A stretch of DNA of 53,278 bases. It comes from an uncultured Chloroflexota bacterium. Lineage in GTDB: Bacteria > Chloroflexota > Anaerolineae > Anaerolineales > Villigracilaceae. A program made the translations under genes and the position numbers. Location: contig CAADGT010000168.1 of NCBI GenBank assembly GCA_900696595.1, positions 1-53,278 on the forward strand. Reading direction: 5' to 3'. The number at the start of each line of letters is the position of its first letter. Positions within the stretch are counted from its first letter, which is position 1. Under the pieces are notes generated by a model. That model had not been told where the DNA came from, did not search any database, and saw only the letters and a list, made by a program, of their open reading frames with translations. Of the stretch, positions 17,381 through 25,712 are shown piece by piece.

Positions 17381-18739
17381 ATGTCTCTCTCCTTTCTCAA
17401 AGACCGCGCCTTCCTGCGCGAAATGCTGACCATCGCCCTGCCAATCTCCTTCCAGCAACTCATCAACGCATCGTTGAACATGATTGACGTCATCATGGTC
17501 GGACAGTTGGGCGAGACCTCCATCGCCGCCCTGGGATTGTCCAACCAGGTCTTCTTCGTCTTCATCCTCCTGCTCTTCGGCCTCACCAGCGGCATGGCGA
17601 TCTTCACCGCCCAGTTCTGGGGGAAACATGAGATCGAACCGATTCGAAAAGTGTTGGGGATGAGCGTCCTCACGGCGTCGTTGATCGCTCTATTTTTTAT
17701 GCTTGCCGCAACCCTCGCGCCGCGCTTCGTCCTCGGGTTATATACAAACGACCCCGAAGTGATTGGCATCGGAGCATCCTACCTGCGCATCGTCGGTTTC
17801 TCCTATATCCCCATCGCGGTCGCCACCGCCTACATCGCCGTCCTGCGCAGCATTCAACTCGTCAAACTGACGGTGATCGCCACCATCTCGGCATTGGTCT
17901 TCAAAACGATTCTGGGATACAGCCTTATCTTCGGCGTCGGAGGATTCCCCGCCCTCGGCGTGGAAGGAGCCGCGATCGGCACCGCCTCAGGCTGGACTTT
18001 GGAGCTGGTCCTGCTCCTCATCCTGGTCTACGCTGGAAGAACCCCGCTCGCCGCCAACCCCTTGACCTTCTTCACCTTCGACCTTCCCTTCTTTGGGCGC
18101 GTGCTGAAGACCACCCTGCCCGCCCTTGCAAACGAAATGTTCTGGTCGCTCGGCATCACCACCTACAACGCCATCTACGCCCGCATCGGCACAGAGTCCA
18201 TCGCCGCGATCAACGTCAACGCCACGATCGAAGAGCTCGCTTTTGTCGTTTTCATGGGGTTGGGCAACGCCTGCGCCGTCATGGTCGGCAACCGCATTGG
18301 CGCGGGGAAAAGGGAGGAAGCCTATCAAACGGTAAAACGCGTAACCGCCCTGAGCCTGCTCCTGGCATGGCTGGTCGGTTTTTCCGTCATAGCGCTTCGC
18401 GGCTTGGTGGTCGGTCTATACGACCTCTCCCCGGGCGGCGAACAAAACGTCCGCATGTTGATGCTGGTCATGGGGCTGGTTTTGTGGATCCGCATCTTCA
18501 ACTTCATCACCTTCATCGGCGGGATGCGCGCCGGCGGCGATACGCGCTTCGCCCTGTTCATGGAACTGTTCTCTATCTGGCTGATCGGCGTCCCCGCTGC
18601 GTACATCGGCGCCTTTGTTCTGAAACTGCCCGTCTATTGGGTGTATCTGATGGTAATCGCCGAAGAAATCGTCAAGGGATTTGTCAGCGCCTGGCGCATC
18701 TACTCGCGCCGCTGGATCCATAACCTGGTGAACGAATAA
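17381..18739 (+). CDS. MATE family efflux transporter
   Basis: A 452-residue membrane protein with about 12 hydrophobic segments in two similar halves. Family signatures include IALPISFQQLINASLNMIDVIMVGQLG near the N-terminus and LPALANEMFWSLGITTYNAIYA in the second half. MATE proteins export cationic drugs or metabolites using H+ or Na+ gradients; the substrate here is unknown. The start follows a pyrimidine-rich repeat and lacks a clear ribosome binding site. It appears to be a single gene, with no overlap to either neighbour. Confidence 0.9.
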   Translation: MSLSFLKDRAFLREMLTIALPISFQQLINASLNMIDVIMVGQLGETSIAALGLSNQVFFVFILLLFGLTSGMAIFTAQFWGKHEIEPIRKVLGMSVLTASLIALFFMLAATLAPRFVLGLYTNDPEVIGIGASYLRIVGFSYIPIAVATAYIAVLRSIQLVKLTVIATISALVFKTILGYSLIFGVGGFPALGVEGAAIGTASGWTLELVLLLILVYAGRTPLAANPLTFFTFDLPFFGRVLKTTLPALANEMFWSLGITTYNAIYARIGTESIAAINVNATIEELAFVVFMGLGNACAVMVGNRIGAGKREEAYQTVKRVTALSLLLAWLVGFSVIALRGLVVGLYDLSPGGEQNVRMLMLVMGLVLWIRIFNFITFIGGMRAGGDTRFALFMELFSIWLIGVPAAYIGAFVLKLPVYWVYLMVIAEEIVKGFVSAWRIYSRRWIHNLVNE

Positions 18740-19034
18740 GAACAAGACCCTCTTTGCCGTACAAACCCCGTTTGGCATACCTGCGAAATGAGCCGCTCCC
18801 GCGTTGCGCGCGCGCAAAGGCTGCCAACGTTTTCGCTCAATCTGCTGTCGCTTTGATAAATTCAGCGCAAGTCCGGCGGCGGTCTACGAGGAAAACCCCG
18901 CGCCGAGGATGGCGCCGGGAGCAGATTACCTGACATGTTTTGCGCGCAAACCTGCGTTTTCCTGAATTTGGCAGGCGTTTTCGTTTGTGTTATTATTCGA
19001 GCGCATATCGTTATTTTTTCCCCGGAGGAATCAG
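18740..19034. other. Spacer with promoter of the response regulator
   Basis: No gene is supported. A promoter is seen at 18968-18996. No strong terminator was found after the MATE gene. Confidence 0.6.
18968..18996 (+). promoter_or_regulatory. Promoter of the response regulator gene
   Basis: TTGGCA (18968-18973), a 17-bp spacer and TATTAT (18991-18996) make a good sigma70-type promoter. The leader to the TTG start would be about 30 nt. Confidence 0.65.
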
Positions 19035-19742
19035 TTGGGAAAAGTCGTATTATTGATTGATGATGACCCGGATGTGGGACGGCTTGTGGAATTCATCTTG
19101 GGCCCGATGGACCTTGCCGTCTATCAGGCTTTTACCGGCTTGGACGGGCTGCGAAGATCGTACGAGTTGCACCCCGACCTTGTGATCCTGGACGTAATGA
19201 TGCCGGACTTAAACGGGTTTGAAGTCTGCGTTCGCCTGCGTGAAATGTCCAGCGTTCCCATCTTGATGTTGACGGCATACTCAAACGAGAAGGAAATGTT
19301 GCGCGGGTTCAGCGTGGGCGTGGACGACTTTGTAAAAAAACCCTTCAACAAGAACGAACTGGAAGCCCGCGTCCGCGCCCTGCTTCGCCGATCTGCGACT
19401 CGCAAAACTTCGTCGTCCCTTCCGTTTGTTCGCAGCTACGAAGACCCAATTTTAACGGTTGACCTGTCGTCGCAGACTGTAAAAGTAAAAGGCAAAGCGG
19501 TGGACTTGACGCCGCGAGAATACGGCCTGCTTACATATCTGATCCGTCAGCAGGGAAAACTCGTCTCGAAGCGCGAATTGGCAAGGGAAGTGTGGGGCGA
19601 CCAGACACCCTCGGGCATTTCCAACGCGTCATTATATGTATTTTATTTGAGAAAAAAAATTCAGGATGGGGCGCACGGGCACAGGTACATCCAGACCCAA
19701 TGGGGAAGGGGCTACCGGTTCGAACCGAGAGAAGGCGGATAA
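19035..19742 (+). CDS. OmpR/PhoB-type response regulator (orphan)
   Basis: A 236-residue two-component regulator. The receiver domain (about 1-118) has the acidic LIDDDPDVG pocket, the phospho-acceptor Asp in LVILDVMMPD, Thr in LMLTAY and Lys in FVKKPF. A winged-helix DNA-binding domain (about 140-232) shows LTPREYGLLTYLI and SKRELAREVWGD. The TTG start at 19035 is chosen because a GGAGG ribosome binding site lies 6 nt before it; upstream in-frame codons do not match the family. There is no histidine kinase next to it. It sits 128 bp upstream of the exopolysaccharide operon and may regulate it, but this is inferred from position only. Confidence 0.92.
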   Translation: MGKVVLLIDDDPDVGRLVEFILGPMDLAVYQAFTGLDGLRRSYELHPDLVILDVMMPDLNGFEVCVRLREMSSVPILMLTAYSNEKEMLRGFSVGVDDFVKKPFNKNELEARVRALLRRSATRKTSSSLPFVRSYEDPILTVDLSSQTVKVKGKAVDLTPREYGLLTYLIRQQGKLVSKRELAREVWGDQTPSGISNASLYVFYLRKKIQDGAHGHRYIQTQWGRGYRFEPREGG

Positions 19743-19764
19743 AGTTTCTGAAGGGGGGCAATGA

Positions 19765-19785
19765 AAATCAAATAAAAATCAAAAA
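19765..19785 (+). promoter_or_regulatory. Direct repeat, possible regulator binding site
   Basis: aaaatcaaat (19765-19774) and aaaatcaaaa (19776-19785) are direct repeats spaced 11 bp apart, about one helical turn, in a strongly A+T-rich stretch between the response regulator and the polysaccharide operon. OmpR-type regulators often bind such tandem half-sites. No clear promoter was identified in this spacer. Confidence 0.3.
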
Positions 19786-19870
19786 AATATAAAAATTAAA
19801 CCTACTACCATGTAAGTGTCTAGGATGGTTGGGCAAATATTTGTCGCTATCCACTTCATGAGACCCTTAT

Positions 19871-21379
19871 ATGGAACTTCGACACTACATTACTGCGCTT
19901 TGGCGACGAAAATGGATAGTTCTGGCGGTTGCCGCAATTGCCCTGGGCGTTACAGCAGTCGGGCAGAGGCGGATCACGCCCCTTTATACTTCCACGGCTG
20001 TCATCCGCCTCGCGTTGTCGCAAAGCCTTACGCAGAATTCCCAGATCTACACCTACAACACCCAATTAATGAACACTTTTGTCGCGCTGGCTGTCAGCCG
20101 CACAGTGTTAAGGGAATTGGCGGAACAGTTGGATATGGAGCGTTTGCCCGCCATAGAAGTTTCGGTCGTCCCCAACACCGAATTGATCAACATCACGGCG
20201 ACCTCGCCAAGCCCCCAAAACGCTCAATTGACCAGCAACGCCCTGGCGCGGTTATTGATAGAGAAGAATAGCCAACTCTTTTCCGGAGACGGAGTGCTTC
20301 CCTCTTCGATCCTGCTTGAGCAAGTCGAAGAGGCGCGCAAGGAATTGGAAAAAGCGCGCCGTCAGTACGCCGCACTTGCCGCAATCACTCCCACCGCCAC
20401 CGGGCAACCTTCGAGCGTCACAGACCAGTTGACGACGACCAACGCGCTCGTACAGGAAAAACAACGGACCTATGAAGTCTTGTTGCGGGAATATGAGGAA
20501 GCCCAATTGCGCGAATCCCTGGCGCAGGGCATAGTGACGTTGGTGGAAGAAGCCCCTTTGCCCAGGATTCCGTCCCAGCCGCGAACTTCCCTTAATTACA
20601 CCATCGCGCTGCTCGCCGGGCTGTTTGGCGGCGTGATGCTGGCGTTTGTGATCGAAAACATCGACACCCGTCTTTACAGCGCAAATCTCATCAAATCTCT
20701 GGCTCCCCAACTCCCTTTGATCGCATCGTTGCCTCGTTCGAATCGAAAGAATCTACTTCGTTTCACCGACTCGACCTCCGCCTATAAAGAGGCGATTCGG
20801 ATGCTGGCGGCGCACATTCAACTGGGGGGGCAGAAAACCAAACAAGGCGTCTTCATGTTCGTTGGCGGGGAGCCTGGGCAGGGGGCTTCTCTTGCCCTTG
20901 CGCACCTGGGCTCGGCGCTTGCCGAACAGGGACGCAATGTCGTAATCGTGGACGGCAATGGGCGAAACCCCTCCATGCACTCCTTCTTTGGGCTTTCGAA
21001 CGAAAAAGGGCTGGCGGATATCGCCTCCGGGAACGCCGATGTAAAGGATGTCATCCAACAAACGGGACAGGAAAACCTTTCGATCATCGCATTAGGCTCT
21101 CGATCCTCCATGCCGTTCTTTATTCGAGACGCTTCAGCGGGGACGCTGGTCAAACAGTTGCGGCAGAAGTTCGATTATGTGTTGGTGGACGCGCCCCCGC
21201 TCAATTTCGCCGACATGGCTTCCATCGCGCCGTTTGCCGATGAAATTTACATGGTCGCGCGTTGCGGCCATATTAAACGCGATTCCCTCAAATCGGCTGG
21301 CGGCTTCCTCTCCCGGTTTACAGACAAGCGGCTGGGATTGATTATCAATGAATCCGGCGCGCGGACTTTTCTCTCCTGA
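19871..21379 (+). CDS. Wzz chain-length protein with degenerate BY-kinase domain
   Basis: A 502-residue polysaccharide co-polymerase. A first membrane segment lies near 13-33 and a second near 238-262 (LLAGLFGGVMLAFVIEN), with a Wzz extracytoplasmic region between them including a coiled stretch. The cytoplasmic C-terminal domain (about 290-500) resembles tyrosine autokinases (CapB/Wzc). Walker B (YVLVDAPP, near 435) and the A' Asp (VVIVDGNGRNP) are present. However, the Walker A motif reads GEPGQGASLAL, with Ala in place of the essential Lys, and the C-terminus lacks the usual Tyr cluster. It probably controls chain length without kinase activity. It is the first gene of the polysaccharide operon. 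The organism seems to need no Wza, which fits a single-membrane envelope. Confidence 0.88.
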   Translation: MELRHYITALWRRKWIVLAVAAIALGVTAVGQRRITPLYTSTAVIRLALSQSLTQNSQIYTYNTQLMNTFVALAVSRTVLRELAEQLDMERLPAIEVSVVPNTELINITATSPSPQNAQLTSNALARLLIEKNSQLFSGDGVLPSSILLEQVEEARKELEKARRQYAALAAITPTATGQPSSVTDQLTTTNALVQEKQRTYEVLLREYEEAQLRESLAQGIVTLVEEAPLPRIPSQPRTSLNYTIALLAGLFGGVMLAFVIENIDTRLYSANLIKSLAPQLPLIASLPRSNRKNLLRFTDSTSAYKEAIRMLAAHIQLGGQKTKQGVFMFVGGEPGQGASLALAHLGSALAEQGRNVVIVDGNGRNPSMHSFFGLSNEKGLADIASGNADVKDVIQQTGQENLSIIALGSRSSMPFFIRDASAGTLVKQLRQKFDYVLVDAPPLNFADMASIAPFADEIYMVARCGHIKRDSLKSAGGFLSRFTDKRLGLIINESGARTFLS

Positions 21380-21405
21380 TCAAACTTGTCGAAAGGATGT
21401 ACAAG

Positions 21406-22155
21406 ATGCAAAATCAACTCGAACTAAAACATATTCGAAAACCAGGGGCAAGTTTGAGGTCGCTCCTGCGCGACGGGCATTTTCCGTACTATTTTTTCAA
21501 ACGCATTATGGATTTGCTGATTGCGGGAGGTTTGTTGGCGCTCTTTTCGCCCCTTATAGCGGCGATAGCGATACTGATTTATGCGTATTCCCCCGGGCCG
21601 ATTTTCTTTAAACAATTGCGCGTCGGCGCCAAAAGGGTTCGCCGCGGCGACGCCTACTATTGGGAACGCGAAGATTTCACTTTATATAAGTTTCGCACCA
21701 TGAAAGTCAACGGAGATGAAGCCGTGCATAAAGCGTATGTGCAGGCTTTGATTCAAAATGACCGGCAAAAAGCCCAGGAGATCCAGGGAGAGAAATCGCA
21801 GGTTCGAAAACTGACGAACGACCCGCGAATCATATTGCCCGGAAAATTTCTCCGAAAATTCAGCCTCGATGAACTGCCCCAATTTTGGAACGTTTTACGC
21901 GGCGACATGAGTCTGATTGGCCCGCGCCCGGCTCTGCCTTACGAAGTCGAAGTCTACAAACCCTGGCACCTGCGAAGATTGGAAGCGCAACCCGGCATTT
22001 CCGGGCTTCAGCAGGTAACGGCCCGTTGCACGGCGGATTTCGACGAACAGGTAAAGCTCGATCTGGCGTATATCGAAAACCAATCCCTCTGGCAGGATTT
22101 CAAGATCGCGTTAAAAACCCCTTTGATGATTTTATCCGCCAAAGGGGCGGGGTAG
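21406..22155 (+). CDS. Initiating sugar transferase (undecaprenyl-phosphate)
   Basis: A 249-residue bacterial sugar transferase of the WcaJ/EpsL/PglC type that moves a sugar-1-phosphate onto undecaprenyl phosphate and so starts the repeat unit. One hydrophobic segment (about 25-50: MDLLIAGGLLALFSPL) anchors it. The catalytic core shows FFKQLRVG, FRTMKVN, KFLRKFSLDELPQFWNVL and MSLIGPRPALP, then GISGLQQVTAR. The start at 21406 is chosen over 21397 because gaaagg lies 9 nt before it. It is distinct from the long, multi-helix PHPT transferases because the extra N-terminal helices are absent. Confidence 0.92.
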   Translation: MQNQLELKHIRKPGASLRSLLRDGHFPYYFFKRIMDLLIAGGLLALFSPLIAAIAILIYAYSPGPIFFKQLRVGAKRVRRGDAYYWEREDFTLYKFRTMKVNGDEAVHKAYVQALIQNDRQKAQEIQGEKSQVRKLTNDPRIILPGKFLRKFSLDELPQFWNVLRGDMSLIGPRPALPYEVEVYKPWHLRRLEAQPGISGLQQVTARCTADFDEQVKLDLAYIENQSLWQDFKIALKTPLMILSAKGAG

Positions 22156-22179
22156 AAATTTGTAAAAGGAGCAACCGCC

Positions 22180-23229
22180 ATGAAGACTGTCAAGGTGGGC
22201 ATTATCGGATACGGATATTGGGGGCCAAACCTGGCAAGAAACTTTTTCGACCTGCCGTCCGCAGAGTTGGTCGCCATTGCCGATTTGAGGGAAGACCGCT
22301 TATCGCGGGCGCGCTCCTTCTTCCCGGAGATTCGAACAACCACGGATTACAACGAACTGTTCGACATGGACCTGGATGCGGTCGTTGTATCTGTGCCGCC
22401 CGGGTTGCATTACCCTGTCGCAAAAAAATGTTTGCAAAACGGTTTGCATGTGCTGATCGAAAAACCGATGACGCAGAACAGCGAACAGGCGGAGGAGTTG
22501 ATTCAACTGGCTGAGGCCCGGAACCTGACATTGATGGTCGGGCATACCTTCATGTATAACTCCGCGGTCATCGCTTTGAAAAAATTCATTGATAGCGGGG
22601 AACTTGGGGATATTTATTACCTAGACGCGGCAAGGTTGAATCTCGGACTGTTTCAGCGCGAATCCAACGTTCTTTGGGATCTCGCCCCGCATGACGTTTC
22701 CATCCTGCTGTATCTTCTCGGACAGGATCCCGTATCGGTCAGCGCCTATGGAACGTCTTGCGTTTTCGACACCATATTCGACGTCGCGTATGTAAACCTG
22801 ATGTTCCCCAATCAAATTCCCGCCCATATTCACGTCTCGTGGCTCGATCCCTGCAAAGTGCGGCGCATTACAGTCGTTGGCAGCAAGAAGATGATCGTCT
22901 TCAACGATATGGAGAATGAACAAAAACTCAAGATCTACGATAAAGGCGTGGACGCCCCTGAATATACCGACGGTTATGGAGAATTTCACTGCAACTACCG
23001 CTCCGGGGATATTCTCATACCCAATGTTCGCATGACCGAGCCGTTGCGGCAGGAATGTCAGCATTTCCTCGATAGCGTCAGCAACAAAACCCGACCGGAT
23101 AGCGACGGTTACAATGGACTGAGGGTTGTGAGAATCATAGAGGCTGCGGAATACTCGCTAAAAAACAGCTCGTCCAAGGAGACCTTTGCATGGGAGCCCC
23201 TGAATATGCCCGCATTGCGCCAGATGTAA
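22180..23229 (+). CDS. Gfo/Idh/MocA family sugar oxidoreductase
   Basis: A 349-residue NAD(P)-dependent dehydrogenase. The N-terminal Rossmann fold has the dinucleotide motif GIIGYGYWGPNLARN, and the conserved VLIEKPM segment (near 92) carries the Lys of the family active site. The C-terminal alpha/beta domain holds the substrate. The family oxidises or epimerises sugar hydroxyls; in UDP-diacetamido-sugar pathways WlbA-like members make the 3-keto sugar. The next two genes encode a hexapeptide acetyltransferase and a DegT aminotransferase, so a 3-acetamido sugar is likely. The sequence does not look like canonical WlbA, and the exact sugar nucleotide is not known. A ribosome binding site (aaaggagc) precedes the ATG. 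Confidence 0.85.
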   Translation: MKTVKVGIIGYGYWGPNLARNFFDLPSAELVAIADLREDRLSRARSFFPEIRTTTDYNELFDMDLDAVVVSVPPGLHYPVAKKCLQNGLHVLIEKPMTQNSEQAEELIQLAEARNLTLMVGHTFMYNSAVIALKKFIDSGELGDIYYLDAARLNLGLFQRESNVLWDLAPHDVSILLYLLGQDPVSVSAYGTSCVFDTIFDVAYVNLMFPNQIPAHIHVSWLDPCKVRRITVVGSKKMIVFNDMENEQKLKIYDKGVDAPEYTDGYGEFHCNYRSGDILIPNVRMTEPLRQECQHFLDSVSNKTRPDSDGYNGLRVVRIIEAAEYSLKNSSSKETFAWEPLNMPALRQM

Positions 23230-23669
23230 AGATTGGGCGCGATGTCAAGATATATGCGTTTGTCAATCTTTACGGTTGCGAAATTGACGATGACAGCCGC
23301 ATAGGCGCATTTGTTGAGATCCAAAAAGGCGCAAAAATTGGAAAGCGGGTAAAGGTCTCCAGCCATACCTTTATTTGCGAAGGCGTGACAATCGAAGACG
23401 AGGTCTTTATCGGACACGGGGTCATGTTCATCAATGATAAATATCCCCGCGCCACAACAGAGACCGGCGGGCTTCAAACAGAAGCCGATTGGGTTTGTGT
23501 CCCGACCCGGATTAAGAAACGCGCCTCGATCGGGAGCAATGCCTCCATCCTTTGCGGCGTGACCGTTGGCGAGGGGGCGCTGGTAGGGGCCGGCAGCGTG
23601 GTGACTCGCGACGTGCCTGCCGGGGCGGTGGTTGCCGGAAACCCTGCGCGTATTATCCAAAAACCATAA
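23190..23669 (+). CDS. Hexapeptide-repeat acetyltransferase (WbpD/WlbB-like)
   Basis: A 159-residue left-handed beta-helix acetyltransferase. Its hexapeptide repeats run through most of the chain, with VKIGRDVKIYAFVNL, IGAFVEIQKGAKIG and IGSNASILCGVTVGEGALVGAGSVVTRDVPAG. The segment IGHGVMFINDKYPR is like that of WbpD/WlbB sugar N-acetyltransferases. It should acetylate the amino group made by the neighbouring aminotransferase using acetyl-CoA. Its start lies inside the oxidoreductase gene, overlapping by 40 bp. The overlap is supported by an aaggaga ribosome binding site about 8 nt before the ATG. The aminotransferase follows after 11 bp. Confidence 0.88.
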   Translation: MGAPEYARIAPDVKIGRDVKIYAFVNLYGCEIDDDSRIGAFVEIQKGAKIGKRVKVSSHTFICEGVTIEDEVFIGHGVMFINDKYPRATTETGGLQTEADWVCVPTRIKKRASIGSNASILCGVTVGEGALVGAGSVVTRDVPAGAVVAGNPARIIQKP

Positions 23670-23680
23670 AGTGAGGAACG

Positions 23681-24793
23681 ATGAATACCATTCCGTTAGT
23701 TGACCTTTCCCTTCAACATAAACGACTTCGCGATGAGATAGCCGGCGCCGTTCAAGGCGCGCTGGACCGGGGCGACTTTATTCTTGGACAGGACGTTTCC
23801 AGGTTCGAGGAAGAGTTCGCAGAATACTGCGGCGTGAAATATGCTGTCGGCGTGGATAACGGGCTTTCCGCCCTTGAACTCAGCCTGCGGGCGTTCGGCA
23901 TCGGACCCGGGCACGAAGTAATTCTGCCCGCCCATACGTTTACAGCGACCGCCGCCGCCATCTCTTTTACGGGCGCAACGCCGGTCTTTGTGGACGTTAA
24001 TCCCGAAACGTGGACGATAGACGTCCATAAAATCGAGGAAGCGATCACCCCCCGCACCAAAGCCATCCTTCCAGTGCATCTTTACGGCTTGCCGGCGGAT
24101 ATGAACGTCGTTCTTGGAATCGCCGAAAAATACAACCTGATCGTGGTTGAAGACGCCTGTCAGGCGCACGGCGCAATGTATAAGGGGCAGCGCGTCGGTG
24201 GAATTGGAAACGCCGCCGGGTTCAGTTTTTATCCGACCAAAAACCTTGGCGCATGCGGCGACGCGGGAATCGTTACCACGAACGACTCAAATGTCGCCGA
24301 GAAAATTCGGACATTGCGCAATTGCGGCCAACGGGTGAAGAATGTTCATGAGGACCACCCGTTCAATCATCGCCTTGACAATCTTCAAGCCGCCATTCTC
24401 AGGGTAAAACTAAAATATCTCGATGAATGGATCGCTTCGCGCAGGAGGCTTGCCGCGCTCTACAATACGCTTTTCGACGACGCCCTCGTGGAAAAACCCG
24501 TCGAACTTCCGGGATATCAGCATGTATATCACCTCTACGTAATTCGAACCCAAAACCGGGATTCCCTGCAGACTCTTTTGAAAGAACGCGGAATTGGCAC
24601 GGCGATACATTACCCAATGCCTGTCCACCTCCAACCATACTATTTGAAAAATGGAACCCCCCAATTTTCCTGCCCGGTGGCGGAAAAACTGGTGGGGGAG
24701 ATATTATCCCTGCCGATGTACCCGGAATTAACCGAGGAGCAGGTGTCGGCGGTTGTTTCCGAGATCAAGTCTCTCGAGGTCAAATCGCACTAG
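23681..24793 (+). CDS. DegT/DnrJ/EryC1 sugar aminotransferase
   Basis: A 370-residue PLP-dependent aminotransferase that converts a keto-sugar nucleotide to an amino sugar. The Schiff-base Lys is in FSFYPTKNLGACGDAG (near 186), with VEDACQAHGA for the cofactor Asp before it and NHRLDNLQAAIL after it. The length is normal. Together with the oxidoreductase and the acetyltransferase it forms a three-enzyme acetamido-sugar cassette. Which carbon is aminated cannot be read from sequence, although a 3-amino product is the usual one with this combination. A gaggaacg ribosome binding site precedes the ATG. Confidence 0.9.
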   Translation: MNTIPLVDLSLQHKRLRDEIAGAVQGALDRGDFILGQDVSRFEEEFAEYCGVKYAVGVDNGLSALELSLRAFGIGPGHEVILPAHTFTATAAAISFTGATPVFVDVNPETWTIDVHKIEEAITPRTKAILPVHLYGLPADMNVVLGIAEKYNLIVVEDACQAHGAMYKGQRVGGIGNAAGFSFYPTKNLGACGDAGIVTTNDSNVAEKIRTLRNCGQRVKNVHEDHPFNHRLDNLQAAILRVKLKYLDEWIASRRRLAALYNTLFDDALVEKPVELPGYQHVYHLYVIRTQNRDSLQTLLKERGIGTAIHYPMPVHLQPYYLKNGTPQFSCPVAEKLVGEILSLPMYPELTEEQVSAVVSEIKSLEVKSH

Positions 24794-24866
24794 GGCGTTT
24801 CCCTGTTTCAGTTGCAAAACGGCCGACTAGACTCGCATACGGACATTCGATGACGTTTTTCCAGAC

Positions 24867-25670
24867 ATGAGAACCCCATTATTTAAGATCCACCCGTATG
24901 CGAGATCAATAATCCTAAATCTCCAGAAAAAAATTGGATTGTTTCCTCGTGAATTTTGCCTGATTACCGGCTCTCCCCGATCAGGCACTTCGGCGCTGGT
25001 GAGGTGGCTGGGTAAGCAAAAGCAGATTTCCGCCTTTCCAGAATCGCGCATTCTGGTCAGTTCCCATCGTTTTTTGGAGGAGGCTCGACGATTCCAAAAC
25101 CTCGAAAAGGAGATCGGGCGGATCGAATCTTTGGCGCGGAAACTGGCGTTCGATTATTACATCGATTCGCGTTTGAGCCTGGGAAAACGCCTCATTGTGG
25201 ATAAGGAGCCGTTGGAGCCCATCGCATTTCCGTTGCGCGATTATGAAAAATTCATCATTAATGTTCGCAAGATCATTCCCCGCGCTAAAATACTTTTTGC
25301 AATTCGCGATCCCCTGGCAACCATCTGGTCCATGTCCCGGCGGACGTGGGGCGAATCTTTGACAGAACCCCAGCGGCGCCGCTTTACGCTGGATGAATAT
25401 ATCGAGGATTGGAATATGTGCGCCGAACTGGTCCTGGAAAATTGCGCGGCTCCGAATGTTTATATCGTTCAATTCGGGCGTTTAATAAACGACCCGGCGA
25501 ATGAATCGAAACGGATTTTCGACTTTCTCGGCATTCGCGGCGGCGCGTTGTTTGAACCGCGCGAGACGAATGAGATCAACTTTGATAATAAAGAACGCGA
25601 AAAAATATTGACAGCCGTCGCCGGGCAGGTTGAAAAACTAAGGATTAAGGGCATTAAGGATTTGTCCTGA
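24867..25670 (+). CDS. Sulfotransferase family protein
   Basis: A 267-residue protein with a PAPS-type sulfotransferase fold. The 5'-phosphosulfate-binding loop is in LITGSPRSGTSALVRWL (near 33-48), and the 3'-phosphate motif is represented by ILFAIRDPLATIWSM (near 145-158). No signal peptide is seen, so it would act in the cytoplasm on a lipid-linked or nucleotide sugar intermediate, with PAPS as donor. The acceptor is unknown. It is the first of three sulfotransferase genes in the polysaccharide region. Confidence 0.8.
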   Translation: MRTPLFKIHPYARSIILNLQKKIGLFPREFCLITGSPRSGTSALVRWLGKQKQISAFPESRILVSSHRFLEEARRFQNLEKEIGRIESLARKLAFDYYIDSRLSLGKRLIVDKEPLEPIAFPLRDYEKFIINVRKIIPRAKILFAIRDPLATIWSMSRRTWGESLTEPQRRRFTLDEYIEDWNMCAELVLENCAAPNVYIVQFGRLINDPANESKRIFDFLGIRGGALFEPRETNEINFDNKEREKILTAVAGQVEKLRIKGIKDLS

Positions 25671-25712
25671 CCCTTTGCGCGGCCGGAGTTGGACGTTCAT
25701 TATGAGCGCCTG

